DNA of 64,000 nucleotides. Source: Caldalkalibacillus uzonensis (GTDB lineage: Bacteria; Bacillota; Bacilli; Caldalkalibacillales; Caldalkalibacillaceae). Below, piece after piece: positions 17,018 through 27,800 of the stretch. Position 1 is the stretch's first letter. Each line of letters begins with the position of its first letter. The position numbers and the translations under genes were made by a program. Below the pieces are notes generated by a model. The model was not told the origin of the DNA. It saw only the letters and a program-made list of their open reading frames with translations, and did not search any database. The DNA lies in NCBI RefSeq assembly GCF_030814135.1, contig NZ_JAUSUQ010000003.1, positions 283,180 through 347,179 on the forward strand. The letters are read 5' to 3'.

Positions 17018-17250
17018 AACAATCACCTCATTTTTATTATACCATCTCAATTACATAAAAAACCAATTTTTTAAATCATTTAAACCCTTAGTCAGTCACT
17101 ATTGTCTATCGTCTAACGTTATAAGGGTTCACGTCGTTTAAACTTCCCCTCAATGGCCAGCCTGCCCCGTCCTTTCAGCAATTCTGCCTCAGGTGGACAA
17201 TATTTAGGTATTCGTAGAAGTGGGGCGATGTGAATTCAGGTGGGACGAGT
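17018..17250. other. Intergenic stretch
   Basis: Contains the upstream region of the nucleotidyltransferase gene and AT-rich sequence; no complete gene or clear signal is seen before the FeoB-like relic. Confidence 0.4.
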
Positions 17251-17400
17251 ATGATGCAAATTGCGCTAGTAGAAAATCCAAATACAGGAGAGACTTCATT
17301 GCTTAATCCTCTTTCGCGTGATGAAAGTGTCATGACACATTTATTACTTTCTGGGCCATTTGAAGACATGTTAAATATGATGACTTTTAAAAAAAATTAA
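17251..17400 (+). pseudogene. FeoB-like G-domain relic
   Basis: A 49-codon frame begins MMQIALVENPNTGETSLLN, clearly derived from the FeoB-type P-loop start (usually ..VGNPNTGKTSLFN), but the key G1 glycine and the lysine are both replaced by Glu. After that the sequence no longer follows FeoB and soon stops. It is preceded by CAGGTGGGA, a possible old ribosome site. This is a decayed remnant of a ferrous-iron transporter gene; no full-length FeoA or FeoB is in the window. Confidence 0.55.
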
Positions 17401-17476
17401 CGCCACTTCGATTGTTGTATAGAAACGTGATTGAAAAAGAAATTGCCCTTAAACAGCAAATTGGGCACAACTTGAC

Positions 17477-17518
17477 AGAAGAAAGACTTTATACGATATG
17501 CCGTATAAAGCCTTCTTC
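17477..17518. repeat. Strong inverted repeat after ctsZ
   Basis: GAAGAAAGACTTTATACG and CGTATAAAGCCTTCTTC form a long stem with a six-base loop (ATATGC). It begins about 17 bases beyond the ctsZ stop on the minus strand, so it probably protects or ends the operon transcript. There is no T-run on either side, so intrinsic termination is uncertain. Confidence 0.7.
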
Positions 17519-17534
17519 GACTAACGTATAAAAA

Positions 17535-20500
17535 TTATTCTTGTATCGTCACTCGCACATCATCAATGTGCAGTGTGGTGCCACCAGGAGAGTCGACATA
17601 GAAACCGACTTTTATCTGACCGCTGGTGACATAGATATTGTCAACGGTCAAATAGCTCCAGCGGCCATTGTTCTCCAGGTCGTAATAGATGGTCTGTCCA
17701 CCATAATCCATGATTTCCGCCCTGGCGACGTATGGATTGGTATTAAGCAGGCGGACTCTTGCTTCCAGTTTGTAATGAGCGTTGTTGACGGGTACCTCAA
17801 CAGTCTGATGAATGCTTTGTTTGTAGGCATTGGCAGACCAGAAATAAGCCCGTTGATCTCCCGTCCAAGGGGATTCCGGGGGATTAATTCCAGAACCGCT
17901 GTCAACGCCAAAAGCGGAAGGTTGTCCGCCAGGGTGCCATTGCGTCCAGTTGCTGGAATAGTCAGTCGGCCTTTCAAAACCGGAATTATCGAGTAAATTT
18001 TTTTCAGACACCGGCTGAACAGGTGTTTCAGCAGAGACAATAATCCGGTCCAAATTGACATTGCCGCTGTCACTTGAATCATAACGGTACATAATCGTAT
18101 TTGTCCCTTTCTGCAAGGTCACAGAGTGTACATGCTCACGCCACAGGTTCCAGTTCATCCCTGGACTAGTGAGTTTGATTTGTTCAACCTTGTTGCCGTT
18201 GACATAGACGCTTATTGTCCGTGTACTGTTGGTTCCGTTGGCATATCGCAAAGCAACCTGATATTCACCTGTGGCCGGAACATCAACCAGGAATTGGACA
18301 CTGGCTCCTGTTTGCGTCATTCCATCAACAAATGCGTTCCCAGTATAGAACCAGTGATTTTGATTGGTTGAAGCTCCACCATCCAGCTTAGCGCTTTCAG
18401 CCAGATATTCGGCCTGGGCAGGTTCAAAAGGCACTGTAATATAATCCAAATTGACATTGCCCGTATCTCCTGCTTCGGCATCATAGCGGTAGGTAATCAT
18501 ATTTTGGCCGGCTGTGAGTGGTAATGTTTCCGTTTGTATTCCCCATGTACTCCAGTCGCCCGTATCTGCCAATACGGTCTGTGTCACCCGCTTCCCGTTG
18601 ACATAGATGCTGAGCGTCTGATCTGTGCCTGTACCGTTTGCATAGCGGAGACTGATGTCATAATCACCCCCTGTCTTGGTTGAAACATAAAAGGTTGCAG
18701 CTGCTTCCTCGTGATGAAAGCCATCCACGAATCCCTGTCCGGAATAGCCAGAATGATTGTTGTTTACGGAAGCCCGACTATTTGTTGTCTCTCCAGACAG
18801 AGAGGCCTCTTCCGCTTCATATTTCAGATGGTCTGTTGATACTGGAGCATCTCCTGTGACAATTAACTCCTTAACTGAGGATGAATTTGCTCTTACCTTA
18901 ACATAGGTCACATCTCCATATATTTCTCTTCCTTTTGCCCAACCTTCTCCAGAGGCATTTTTAAGATCAAACAGCTGGTCATAGTAGGTCAGTGACGAGC
19001 CGTTCAGTGTGACCCGTTCTCCTGCTTTTCCGTGCAGTCTTACCAGATAATATTCCGTTTCGGGTGTGTATTGGCCCTCCTTTGCCTGAACGGTGAAGCG
19101 AATACCGTTGGTTCCTTGATCTTGAGCCGTCATTTCCTGCTTGAAAAAATCCCCTGTTTCATAACCATATGTGTTGCCATCATCGTCATAGTAGGTAAAA
19201 CGAGATTCCGAGTCACCTGCAAAGACATCGATGGTCATCATCTCTGCAGATTTCTGTCCCACGTAGTCCTGCACCTCTTGAGAGGGAATGATAGCACCCT
19301 GTTTGACAAAAATGGGGATGTCTGTCCATGATTCAGCGTCCAACGGATAATGAATGGACTGATTACCGTTATATACATGACCTCTGAAATAATCGATCCA
19401 TGTTCCTTCCGGCAAATAGATTTGTTTGGAGGTTTGGCCTTTTTCCAAAACCGGAGCGACTAAGAGCCAATCACCAAACATCCAGGAATCGGTTGTATTT
19501 TTAACTTGTTCATCATCAGGATAGTCAAATATGAGCGGACGGACCAGGCCTACTCCGCTTTCATAGGCGCTGCGTTCATAGGTGTACATATACGGCAAAA
19601 GACGGTAGCGGAAATGGATGGCAGCCTTGGTCACTTCTTCTGCCGTCATACCATAATACCAGGGTTGTCTCTGTTGCTGATAATTGCCGTGAACCCTGAA
19701 AACAGGGGTTAAAGCACCAAACTGCAGCCATCGCGTATATAATTCAGGACTTGGATTATCTATCGTTCCGTTTTGCATATTAAAACCTCCGGCATCCATC
19801 CCCCACTTGAATTGCCCGAGATTGACAGCTGAGAGCATGACGGAAGGTTGTTCCTGCATACCTGCCGCCCACTCTACTTTTTCTCCTTTGTAGTATTGAA
19901 TGGCAATGTCACCAGACCAGAGCGTGGTGGCATATCGTTGTGCCCCAGGATAGTAGTTTCTTGCCGTTTGCCAGATACGCTCCTTATTGTCGGTATAGGC
20001 GCGCTGGCCTTCATACATTGCTTGTGAAAGATGGGTGGTGGTGAAGTTTCCAAACCAATACTGGGCTGCTCCTGACGAAACTTTGTCGGTCTCATCGTTC
20101 CACCAGCCACGGATGCCTTTATCATAAGCCTCTTTGGAATGATTCCACCACCAGTCGCGCATTTCCTGTTTATACGGATCAATGCTACGCACGGTCACCG
20201 GAATGAAATAATCGGTGTATTCCTCATGTCCCGGATACCAATACCCACCTGCTTCAGCATCATAAAACTGGGTCGTGCGCTGTCCGTTTTTATCCTTAGT
20301 CACAATGCGTGGCTTGCGAATCCCGATCAGTTTGAGGCCACGCTGATCCATCTTGCTTTTAAGCGTACTGTCAGCCGCATCCGGAAAATTATTCACATTC
20401 CAGAGGAATTCACCATAATTGTCTTCTCCGTATGACATCCAATCATAATCCAAAGCAAAGGCGTCAAGAGGAATATTCTTGGCCCGGTATGTTTCAACAA

Positions 20501-21377
20501 TGGATTCCAGTTCGGCCTGATCGATGTCCCATTCAAAGTTCATAAAACCGAGTGACCATTTGGGCAGCAAGGGAGGTTTACCAGTGATCTCCGTATAAGC
20601 ATGCATAATCTCTTTCGGTTTACCAAGCATGACATAGAATTCCACATTTTCTTTTACATATCGGCGCCCTTCTTCAGGAGTCCCGCCATAATAAAACTCC
20701 AACTTACCTGTGGATGTTTCTGTAAAAGGATAGCCGCCGTCACTGTCCACTAGTATCCCGTAGCCTGCAGTGGACCAGATAAAAGGACCTCCTGCATCAC
20801 CTTGCTCTCCCGCATGTGAGGGGTGATTGCTGTCATTGCGCAAAATATTCCCAGCATCTTCAAAAGCACTATATCCCCGAATGCCGTACAGGTTATCTTG
20901 ACTGGAACGTACAAAGCGAACACCATCACGAAAGACACCACCGGATTCTGTTTCCCATAATAGCGGGATTCCGTCTGAATTTTTTATAGTCATTCGACAT
21001 GGATAGCGCTCGATCTCTACTCTCATCTTTGATGTGGTGATGATGATGGGGTTCCCACTGACATCAATATTGGCTCCTACCGCTTCCCACGTTTTGTCCG
21101 GGTCGATCATTGGAGTCTGTTGGGAAGGTTCAATGCCATGAGGCCGGTAATCCACTTTAAAAATATGTTCACCCAAGACATGCAGTTGCAAAATATCATG
21201 GGTTGCCGAACCGTTTTCCACCTCCAATGTCAGCATGTCACCCGATACGCTGACGCCTATGATGTCCCCCAAGCTGTCATGATCGGCTCCAGCAGAGAAA
21301 AATGATGTGCATAGAACAAGGAGGAATAAGGAGACTCCGATACATGTGAGCCATGACCTTTTCCTGATTAAAGGCAT
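17535..21377 (-). CDS. ctsZ: Secreted GH31 6-alpha-glucosyltransferase (cycloalternan pathway) with CBM35 modules
   Basis: A 1280-residue exoenzyme. A signal peptide (to about residue 30) is followed by a GH31 galactose-mutarotase-like N-domain and barrel (about 60-780), two tandem CBM35-like repeats (about 850-990 and 990-1125, each ending GNVNLD-[YR]-I) and a C-terminal carbohydrate-binding-like domain (NLLDNSGFERP to the end). Nucleophile region WWNDETD and acid/base LWSGD are visible. Size and layout match the 1284-residue Bacillus globisporus CtsZ, which moves a glucosyl unit from maltodextrin to a 6-OH, making the substrate for isomaltosyltransferase. The start is the ATG at 21377 after GGAAGGTGG; a GTG at 21392 is possible. 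Confidence 0.82.
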   Translation of the reverse strand: MPLIRKRSWLTCIGVSLFLLVLCTSFFSAGADHDSLGDIIGVSVSGDMLTLEVENGSATHDILQLHVLGEHIFKVDYRPHGIEPSQQTPMIDPDKTWEAVGANIDVSGNPIIITTSKMRVEIERYPCRMTIKNSDGIPLLWETESGGVFRDGVRFVRSSQDNLYGIRGYSAFEDAGNILRNDSNHPSHAGEQGDAGGPFIWSTAGYGILVDSDGGYPFTETSTGKLEFYYGGTPEEGRRYVKENVEFYVMLGKPKEIMHAYTEITGKPPLLPKWSLGFMNFEWDIDQAELESIVETYRAKNIPLDAFALDYDWMSYGEDNYGEFLWNVNNFPDAADSTLKSKMDQRGLKLIGIRKPRIVTKDKNGQRTTQFYDAEAGGYWYPGHEEYTDYFIPVTVRSIDPYKQEMRDWWWNHSKEAYDKGIRGWWNDETDKVSSGAAQYWFGNFTTTHLSQAMYEGQRAYTDNKERIWQTARNYYPGAQRYATTLWSGDIAIQYYKGEKVEWAAGMQEQPSVMLSAVNLGQFKWGMDAGGFNMQNGTIDNPSPELYTRWLQFGALTPVFRVHGNYQQQRQPWYYGMTAEEVTKAAIHFRYRLLPYMYTYERSAYESGVGLVRPLIFDYPDDEQVKNTTDSWMFGDWLLVAPVLEKGQTSKQIYLPEGTWIDYFRGHVYNGNQSIHYPLDAESWTDIPIFVKQGAIIPSQEVQDYVGQKSAEMMTIDVFAGDSESRFTYYDDDGNTYGYETGDFFKQEMTAQDQGTNGIRFTVQAKEGQYTPETEYYLVRLHGKAGERVTLNGSSLTYYDQLFDLKNASGEGWAKGREIYGDVTYVKVRANSSSVKELIVTGDAPVSTDHLKYEAEEASLSGETTNSRASVNNNHSGYSGQGFVDGFHHEEAAATFYVSTKTGGDYDISLRYANGTGTDQTLSIYVNGKRVTQTVLADTGDWSTWGIQTETLPLTAGQNMITYRYDAEAGDTGNVNLDYITVPFEPAQAEYLAESAKLDGGASTNQNHWFYTGNAFVDGMTQTGASVQFLVDVPATGEYQVALRYANGTNSTRTISVYVNGNKVEQIKLTSPGMNWNLWREHVHSVTLQKGTNTIMYRYDSSDSGNVNLDRIIVSAETPVQPVSEKNLLDNSGFERPTDYSSNWTQWHPGGQPSAFGVDSGSGINPPESPWTGDQRAYFWSANAYKQSIHQTVEVPVNNAHYKLEARVRLLNTNPYVARAEIMDYGGQTIYYDLENNGRWSYLTVDNIYVTSGQIKVGFYVDSPGGTTLHIDDVRVTIQE

Positions 21378-21466
21378 TGTCTGCCTGACCACCTTCCATC
21401 AGATTTTTGTTATCGCAATATTGTGATATTTGAATTTCCAAAACGTATCAGTTGTTACGTTTATGG

Positions 21467-21491
21467 GGAAGAGGAGGACGCCCCCTCTTCC
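21467..21491 (-). terminator. Intercistronic hairpin between ctsY and ctsZ
   Basis: GGAAGAGG (21467-21474) pairs with CCTCTTCC (21484-21491), starting 17 bases after the ctsY stop. No T-run follows, so partial attenuation or 3'-end protection of ctsY mRNA is more likely than full termination. Confidence 0.55.
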
Positions 21492-21507
21492 TTCAAATTT
21501 TCCTCAA

Positions 21508-24500
21508 TTATGGTCGAATGGCGATGTGATCAACATTAATGCCGTGAACGTTGCCGTTATCATACTGAATCTTAATCGTGTTGTAACCTTTTCTTAATGA
21601 AACGGTGAGTGAAGCAACATCCCAAGTATCCCAGTCACTGGTTTGTGGCAAGGAGAGTTCCTGCAACTTTACATCGTTGACATAGATCCCCCTTGAAGCC
21701 GCTCCTCCTGCGGAGCTGTAGCGGATGTCAAGCGTATAGGCCCCCTCTTGTTCAACCAGAACATCAAACTCGATGTAATTACCCACATCTGCAAACTGGT
21801 CCACAAAACCTGTTCCATAGTACCCGCTGTGATTATCGTTGGTGCCAACTTGGTGTTGAGTGGCAAATTCGGCTTCATATTCAGCCTTATGCACGCCTTT
21901 AAGATGAATGGTGCGGGTCGCAGTATCAGCCGGCACTTTGACAAAAGCAAATTTTCCACGCTTGTCGTAATACCAGCCTTGAGTAGCAGTTGTAAAGGAG
22001 CTGAAATCTGTATAGTGGTCTAGCGGTGAACTTTCAATTTCTACTGAGTTAGGCATGGAGGTGAATACCATCAAGGTGCTGATCTCATCGATCGGTGGCA
22101 TTGAAACGGTTACCTTTTGGGAAGGATAATCTTCGGTGACCGTAATCGTCTTCACTTGCCCGTTTACATCATCATACCAGTCATAAGCAGTAGTGCCTTT
22201 GGGATAAATGCGAAAAATTAAGTTCTGATACCTATCCAGTTCATTGCCAATGGAACCGCCGAGTTCATAATTTTCATTCAAATTCATCGGGATAATGCTG
22301 CCGGCTCGAACAAATACCGGAATGTCATTCACACCGGCATAATAAGTGATCCAGCGCTGTCCAGGCCTTTGCGCGCCCCACCAGAAGTCAATCCACTCCC
22401 CTTCAGGGAGATAGATTGATTTAACCTTCTCCCCTTCATTGACAATGGGAGCAATGAGCAAATAATCTCCAAACATGTATTGCCATGTCAAATCGTGTGT
22501 TATTGTATCTTCAGGAAATTCAATGGCCATCGCTCTCATGAGAGGTATGCCGGTCTCACTGGTTTTTTTAGCTTCACTATAGATGTAAGGCAGTAAATTC
22601 ATGCGTGTATTAACATAAAATCGAAAGGTATCAATAATAGTTTCGTCCCCTGTTCTTGTGGCGGCGTTCCAAGGAGAACGTTCCTCACTGGGAGATGGAT
22701 TGGCTTTTTCCGAGTGAAACTGCATGATAGGTGAAAAAGCAGCCATTGCAGTCGAGCGTTTATACAATTCTGATGACGGATAGGGTCCTGTAAACCCGGC
22801 CAAATCCCAGCTCCAAAAGGGAACACCGGAAATATTGGCTGTTAATCCAGCCCGAATGGCCTGCTGATAGGCATTAAACGTTGAATCCTGGTCTCCTGCC
22901 CAGAATCCGGGGTATTGCTGCACACCATGTGTGCCGGCCCGGCTGAATAGCATGGATTCCTCTTTTTTTGACTTTGCATGCTCATAATAGGCCCGGATAT
23001 ATTCGTTGGGATATTGATTGCGCATCTCATCCCCTTTTTTACCGTTGGCAAACGTGTTCCATCTACCCCAAACCATTTCTCCCCCGTCTGTTTTGAAACC
23101 GTCTATTCCAATATCATCAAACAGGTAATCCAGTTTGGACATCCACCACGCCGTCGCCTCAGGGTTGGTAAAATCGAGCAGCAGACTGTTTCCAAACCAT
23201 GTGCCATCCGGAATACGATAAGCGCCATTGCTGCCGTTTCCGACCGCATAGCCTTGTTCAAGCATATATGCCTCATCATTATCTGCTTGTTCATAGGGAT
23301 AGGGGGTCCATTTTTGTACCGGAATCTGCCACAGTAACACTTTAATGCCTTCATCATGTAGTTCTTGGACCATTCCTTTGGGATCAGGCCAACGTCCATC
23401 TGCAGGGAATGTGAAGTCCTCATATCTGAATGATTCGCTGCCATGTTTAGGTTGGTATTGTGCATCGTTCCAAATGTAAAAGGTGTGCTCATCGCTCCAT
23501 TGTTCTAGTACCATGACTGCAGCCGCAATATCATGTGTACGGACTTGATTGAGCACGTTGGTTACATGGTCCTGACTGCTCCATTCATTGGCGGACATCC
23601 ACAGTCCAAAGGCAAATTTGGGCGGCAAAGTGGGTTTTCCTGTTATATCGGTATAATTGGCAATCACATCTTTGAGGTCTGTTCCGTGAATAAAATAGTA
23701 ATCTAACATCGAAGATGCCGCCCCTGCTGTATTAACGGTAAAACTGTACATGTCACTGCGGTCTGTGGCCAGTCTGAACTGTGAATAAAAGGTTGAGTTG
23801 ACGAATATCCCGTATCCGTTGGTATTGACAAAAAAGGGAATAGCCATGTAAGTGCGTTCATCTTGATTGAGGTACTGGTTGTAGACATAGGTGTCCACAT
23901 TCCGCCCACGTTGTCCCAAACTGTTATAGCGTTCACCAAAACCGAAAAACTGCTCGTTTTCAGGTGTATAGAAATGATCCTGTACTTTAGTGATAATCGA
24001 GTCACCGTCGGTAAGCCAGGTCATACTGCTCTGCAACGAAGGATCATAACCACGGGCAATCAAATTGTCCGCTTGATCATAGACTTTAAGCAAATAAGGA
24101 TCTTTTTCGACAATGATTTTTAACTTGGCTGTCTCTACCACAACCTGTGAAGTGGATTCACTGACCGTGTAGTTGCTCAGGCCGCTTGCCATATGATCTT
24201 CGAGACCTGTGGGAGACATTTGCACGCGAAAAACCTCATCGTTCGTAAAAGAGAGATTGATCTTAGGTTTCATGTTACCCGTGTCAGGAACCGCTTCCAA
24301 AACTATGCGGTTTCCATAGTCGGTAACTCCAGTAATTTTTTGTATGGATTCCCAGCCAACAACTGTAAATTCAAAGGGACCGATTGTTTTTTCATTTGTT
24401 CCGTCTTTATTGGCATGAACGGTATATTGGATGTGGTCTCCCTTCTCAAAACTGCCCATGTCAACCACCCAGTAGGAATTATTGCCGCTGTTGTATTTCC

Positions 24501-24783
24501 ATTCTCCACCGATATCAGGCTGGGCAATACCGTTTTTGGTCCAAGTGATCCAGGTGGCTTGTCCTGGCATCACGGGCCAAGTCGTTAAATGAATGTATAC
24601 ATTCTCACCAGCAACAGGATCCCTAGGGAATCTCTCTGTCTCTTTCACCTCATACAAATCATCAATGCCATAGGGATGGTGCCACACTCCGTCAATAGCC
24701 AAAACAGTCATTGAAGTAAGGAAAAAGATCAGCAGCACAATGATCAACGCAACTGTCTTTCTCCTTCTAATTGTGCTTAACAA
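21508..24783 (-). CDS. ctsY: Secreted GH31 alpha-isomaltosyltransferase (cycloalternan-forming)
   Basis: A 1091-residue secreted enzyme. The start is taken as TTG at 24783, nine bases after GGAAAGGGG; it gives a signal peptide (RRRKTVALIIVLLIFFL, then SMTVLA) and a mature start of IDGVWHHPYGID, matching my recollection of B. globisporus CtsY (1093 residues). A beta-sandwich N-domain (ETERFPRDPVAGENVYI) precedes the GH31 barrel, with nucleophile in FKTDGGEMVWG and acid/base in FWAGDQDSTF, and a C-terminal CBM35 (EYEAEFATQHQ to NVDHIAI). The enzyme transfers isomaltosyl units to a 3-OH and closes cyclo-tetrasaccharide (cycloalternan). It works outside the cell with CtsZ. Confidence 0.88.
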   Translation of the reverse strand: MLSTIRRRKTVALIIVLLIFFLTSMTVLAIDGVWHHPYGIDDLYEVKETERFPRDPVAGENVYIHLTTWPVMPGQATWITWTKNGIAQPDIGGEWKYNSGNNSYWVVDMGSFEKGDHIQYTVHANKDGTNEKTIGPFEFTVVGWESIQKITGVTDYGNRIVLEAVPDTGNMKPKINLSFTNDEVFRVQMSPTGLEDHMASGLSNYTVSESTSQVVVETAKLKIIVEKDPYLLKVYDQADNLIARGYDPSLQSSMTWLTDGDSIITKVQDHFYTPENEQFFGFGERYNSLGQRGRNVDTYVYNQYLNQDERTYMAIPFFVNTNGYGIFVNSTFYSQFRLATDRSDMYSFTVNTAGAASSMLDYYFIHGTDLKDVIANYTDITGKPTLPPKFAFGLWMSANEWSSQDHVTNVLNQVRTHDIAAAVMVLEQWSDEHTFYIWNDAQYQPKHGSESFRYEDFTFPADGRWPDPKGMVQELHDEGIKVLLWQIPVQKWTPYPYEQADNDEAYMLEQGYAVGNGSNGAYRIPDGTWFGNSLLLDFTNPEATAWWMSKLDYLFDDIGIDGFKTDGGEMVWGRWNTFANGKKGDEMRNQYPNEYIRAYYEHAKSKKEESMLFSRAGTHGVQQYPGFWAGDQDSTFNAYQQAIRAGLTANISGVPFWSWDLAGFTGPYPSSELYKRSTAMAAFSPIMQFHSEKANPSPSEERSPWNAATRTGDETIIDTFRFYVNTRMNLLPYIYSEAKKTSETGIPLMRAMAIEFPEDTITHDLTWQYMFGDYLLIAPIVNEGEKVKSIYLPEGEWIDFWWGAQRPGQRWITYYAGVNDIPVFVRAGSIIPMNLNENYELGGSIGNELDRYQNLIFRIYPKGTTAYDWYDDVNGQVKTITVTEDYPSQKVTVSMPPIDEISTLMVFTSMPNSVEIESSPLDHYTDFSSFTTATQGWYYDKRGKFAFVKVPADTATRTIHLKGVHKAEYEAEFATQHQVGTNDNHSGYYGTGFVDQFADVGNYIEFDVLVEQEGAYTLDIRYSSAGGAASRGIYVNDVKLQELSLPQTSDWDTWDVASLTVSLRKGYNTIKIQYDNGNVHGINVDHIAIRP

Positions 24784-24884
24784 GAAATAACGCCCCTTTC
24801 CTTTGTTATTGGCCTGTAAAACTACTCTACAATCCTGTGTTTTTTGCGATAGCCAATCACCTCCCTTACGCTGTACTGTGTATC

Positions 24885-27800
24885 TTACAGCCTGATAACC
24901 ACGCATGAATCATCTGTAGTTGCCTGTTTATTGGGCTGTATTTCCCTGCCATTGACAAGGATGGTCTGTTCACCCTCCAGCAGTGATTGTGGAATCAGGC
25001 ACACCGTTCCTTTGGGACCATTCACATCAATCTGCCACTGTCCGTCAGCTCGTCTGCAACTGATGGACCATGTTTGTTGCAAATGATCCTCCACCGTTTT
25101 GGTCATGCCTTCCGCAGGATATAGGCGCAACACAGGCTGGCCAGCATATTGATCGACGCGGTTTCCTACCCAGGTGCCCAGCTTTAAATCTTCCCCACAA
25201 TTACAAGCAAGAACAGTTCCCTGACGAACATACACCGGAATTTTCAAGAGGGGCGCTTTGACCCGTTTCCAACAGGGGCCTGTAACCACCTCATTCGTCC
25301 ACAGATCGATCCACTTGCCTTGCGGGAAATAAACCATCCGCTCGGTCGCTCCTTCCTCAATAACTGGAGCGACAAGCAAATCGTCACCAAACAAATACTG
25401 GTCGTACACAGAATAGCAGCGGAGATCGTCCGGAAATTCCAGCCATAAGCTCCGCATCAGCGGAACACCTGTCAGACTGGATGTTTTAGCCTGGGCAAAT
25501 ATATAAGGCAATAAGTTCATGCGCAGATTGGCGTAAAATCGGTATCCCTCAATGGCCCGCCTGTCCCCAGTCCTCTCGGCAATGTTCCACGGGGTCCGGT
25601 CCTGGTTAAACTCTGCTTTACTTTCAGCATGATACTGCATAATGGGGCAAAATGCGGCCATTTGAGCTGAACGGATGAATAGTTCACAAGTGGGAATTTC
25701 TCCGTTAAAGCCAGCCAAATCCCAGCCCCAAAACGGGATACCGGACAAGCCTGAACTGAGTCCGGCAATCAGGGAGTGACGAAAGGCATCGAATGTGGAA
25801 CGTTCATCCCCCGCCCAATGAGCAGGAAAATTCTGCGCCCCTGCATATCCTGCCCGGCTGAAGGTGAGCGCCTCTCCGTTGTGGTAACTGGAGGCGAAGT
25901 CAAAGTAAGCCTGCACATAATCGTTAGGATACAGGTTGCGCATTTCTGCTCCTGTCCGTCCGTCAGCAAACTGTACATCCCGTCCGAAAACAAATTCACC
26001 ACCGTCCGTCTTAAAACCGTCCACTCCAATCTCCAGCAAATACTTACGTTTGCTAAACCACCACTCGCAGGCTTCGTTATTAGAAAAATCCATCAAAAGG
26101 CTTCCTTTAAACCACCCTTCCGGTATGCGGTACGGGCGTCCGTCTTTTTCTTTTACCACATAGCCCGCCTCAATCATGTAGCGTTCATCCTCATCCTTCT
26201 GGGCATGAGATTGCTTATTTAGATACTTCTGGATGGGTATCTGCCACAAGATCACTTTCATACCTTGTTGATGAACATAGTCAATCAATGCTTTGGGATT
26301 GGGCCAGCGTCCCCACGCCGGGAAATGAAAATCTTCATAGTTGAAAAAGTCATGTCCTGGCTTTAGATCATACTCGGCATCATTGAAAATATAGTAGGTG
26401 CACTCATCGCTCCACTGTTCCAGAACCAGCACCGTTGCAGGGATTTGATAGCGATTAGTCAGCTCCACCTGCTGTTTGACCACCGATTCCCGGTCCCAAT
26501 TGTTGCTGGACATCCAGGGACCGAAAGCCCACACCGGAGGAAGCACCGGCTTGCCGGTCACCGCCGTATAGTGCTGGAGCACCTCTTTGGGCTCTCCACT
26601 GAAAAGATGAAAGGAACAGAAGGGCCGGGCGGGGTTCAAATCAATGTTAATGGAAAGCAGATCTTCAAATTGATGGGCAAAATCAAATACGGAATAGCAG
26701 GGATGATCCAAAAAGAATCCATACCCCTTTGAGCTCAAGTAAAAGGGCGCTGGCAGATAAGTGCGGCTGCCCTGGTCCCGGTACTGATTGTATACATAGC
26801 AATCGATACGTTCTCCCCGATATTGCAGACGGTGATACCTTTCTCCCATTCCGTAAAACCGTTCATCCAGCGGGGAATGAAAATTCCACCGCATTTGATA
26901 AACCTGCCCCTCGCTGTCGACTGACCACTGCAGGACGGGTAAAAGGTGCTCATAGCCGGACAGCAGTATATTTTCCTTACCATCCAACACTTGAATGTGA
27001 AACGGCTTTTTGCGGAACACACATGTCCCGTTAGGGCCAAACAGTTGAATCTGCTCTTCATCCTCTTGCCAGTGTAAAAGACTTTGTTTCTGTTGAGGGG
27101 GGAGATCAATACCGGGTGAAGCGGATTTTCCACGGTCGGCTAACCTCACCTCACACCTCCACCCTTCAGCCGTGTTTCCCATCCCAATATAGACATTATG
27201 AAGCTGTAGCGTATCTTCTCCCTTCAGCCACAAGGTATTCTCATCCACACCCAAGCATGACACGGAGGCCAGCTCATTCAGGGCCAACGGTGAAAACGAG
27301 TATTCCTCCTTCCCCCTGACCGTCCGATCTGGCAATTGAAGGTAAAAAGCATAACGCACAGTCTCACCAAGGGAGAAGGAACCGAGTGAAGCCTCCCACA
27401 GGACGTTATCCTCCTGATGCTTTTTGACACATTTGACCTCATATTCTTTCGACTCTGTCCTAACATGGACAAACACCTGTCCGTTTTCAGGTTCAGGCCA
27501 GACTTGCGCTCTCACTTTAACGTCCTGACCTGCTTGGGGCAGCTTGGGCTCTCTATCTGTCTGAAGGGGGTGATACGGATTGTCATGTCCAAACGGGGTG
27601 TGAATCATGCGCACCTCACCGGTTGCAGGTAAGGCTTCACTCAAGTAATGGTTGACGATATCGATAAGCGCATCGGCCAACTCACCATCCCCGCTATCCT
27701 CACCCGACAGTAATTGCCGGGCTGTTTTAAGGTAGAAGTTGCCCTTATCCAGTTCTCCTTTTTCTGTAAAATACCAGGCCAGCCAGGCGGTGCTTGCCGG

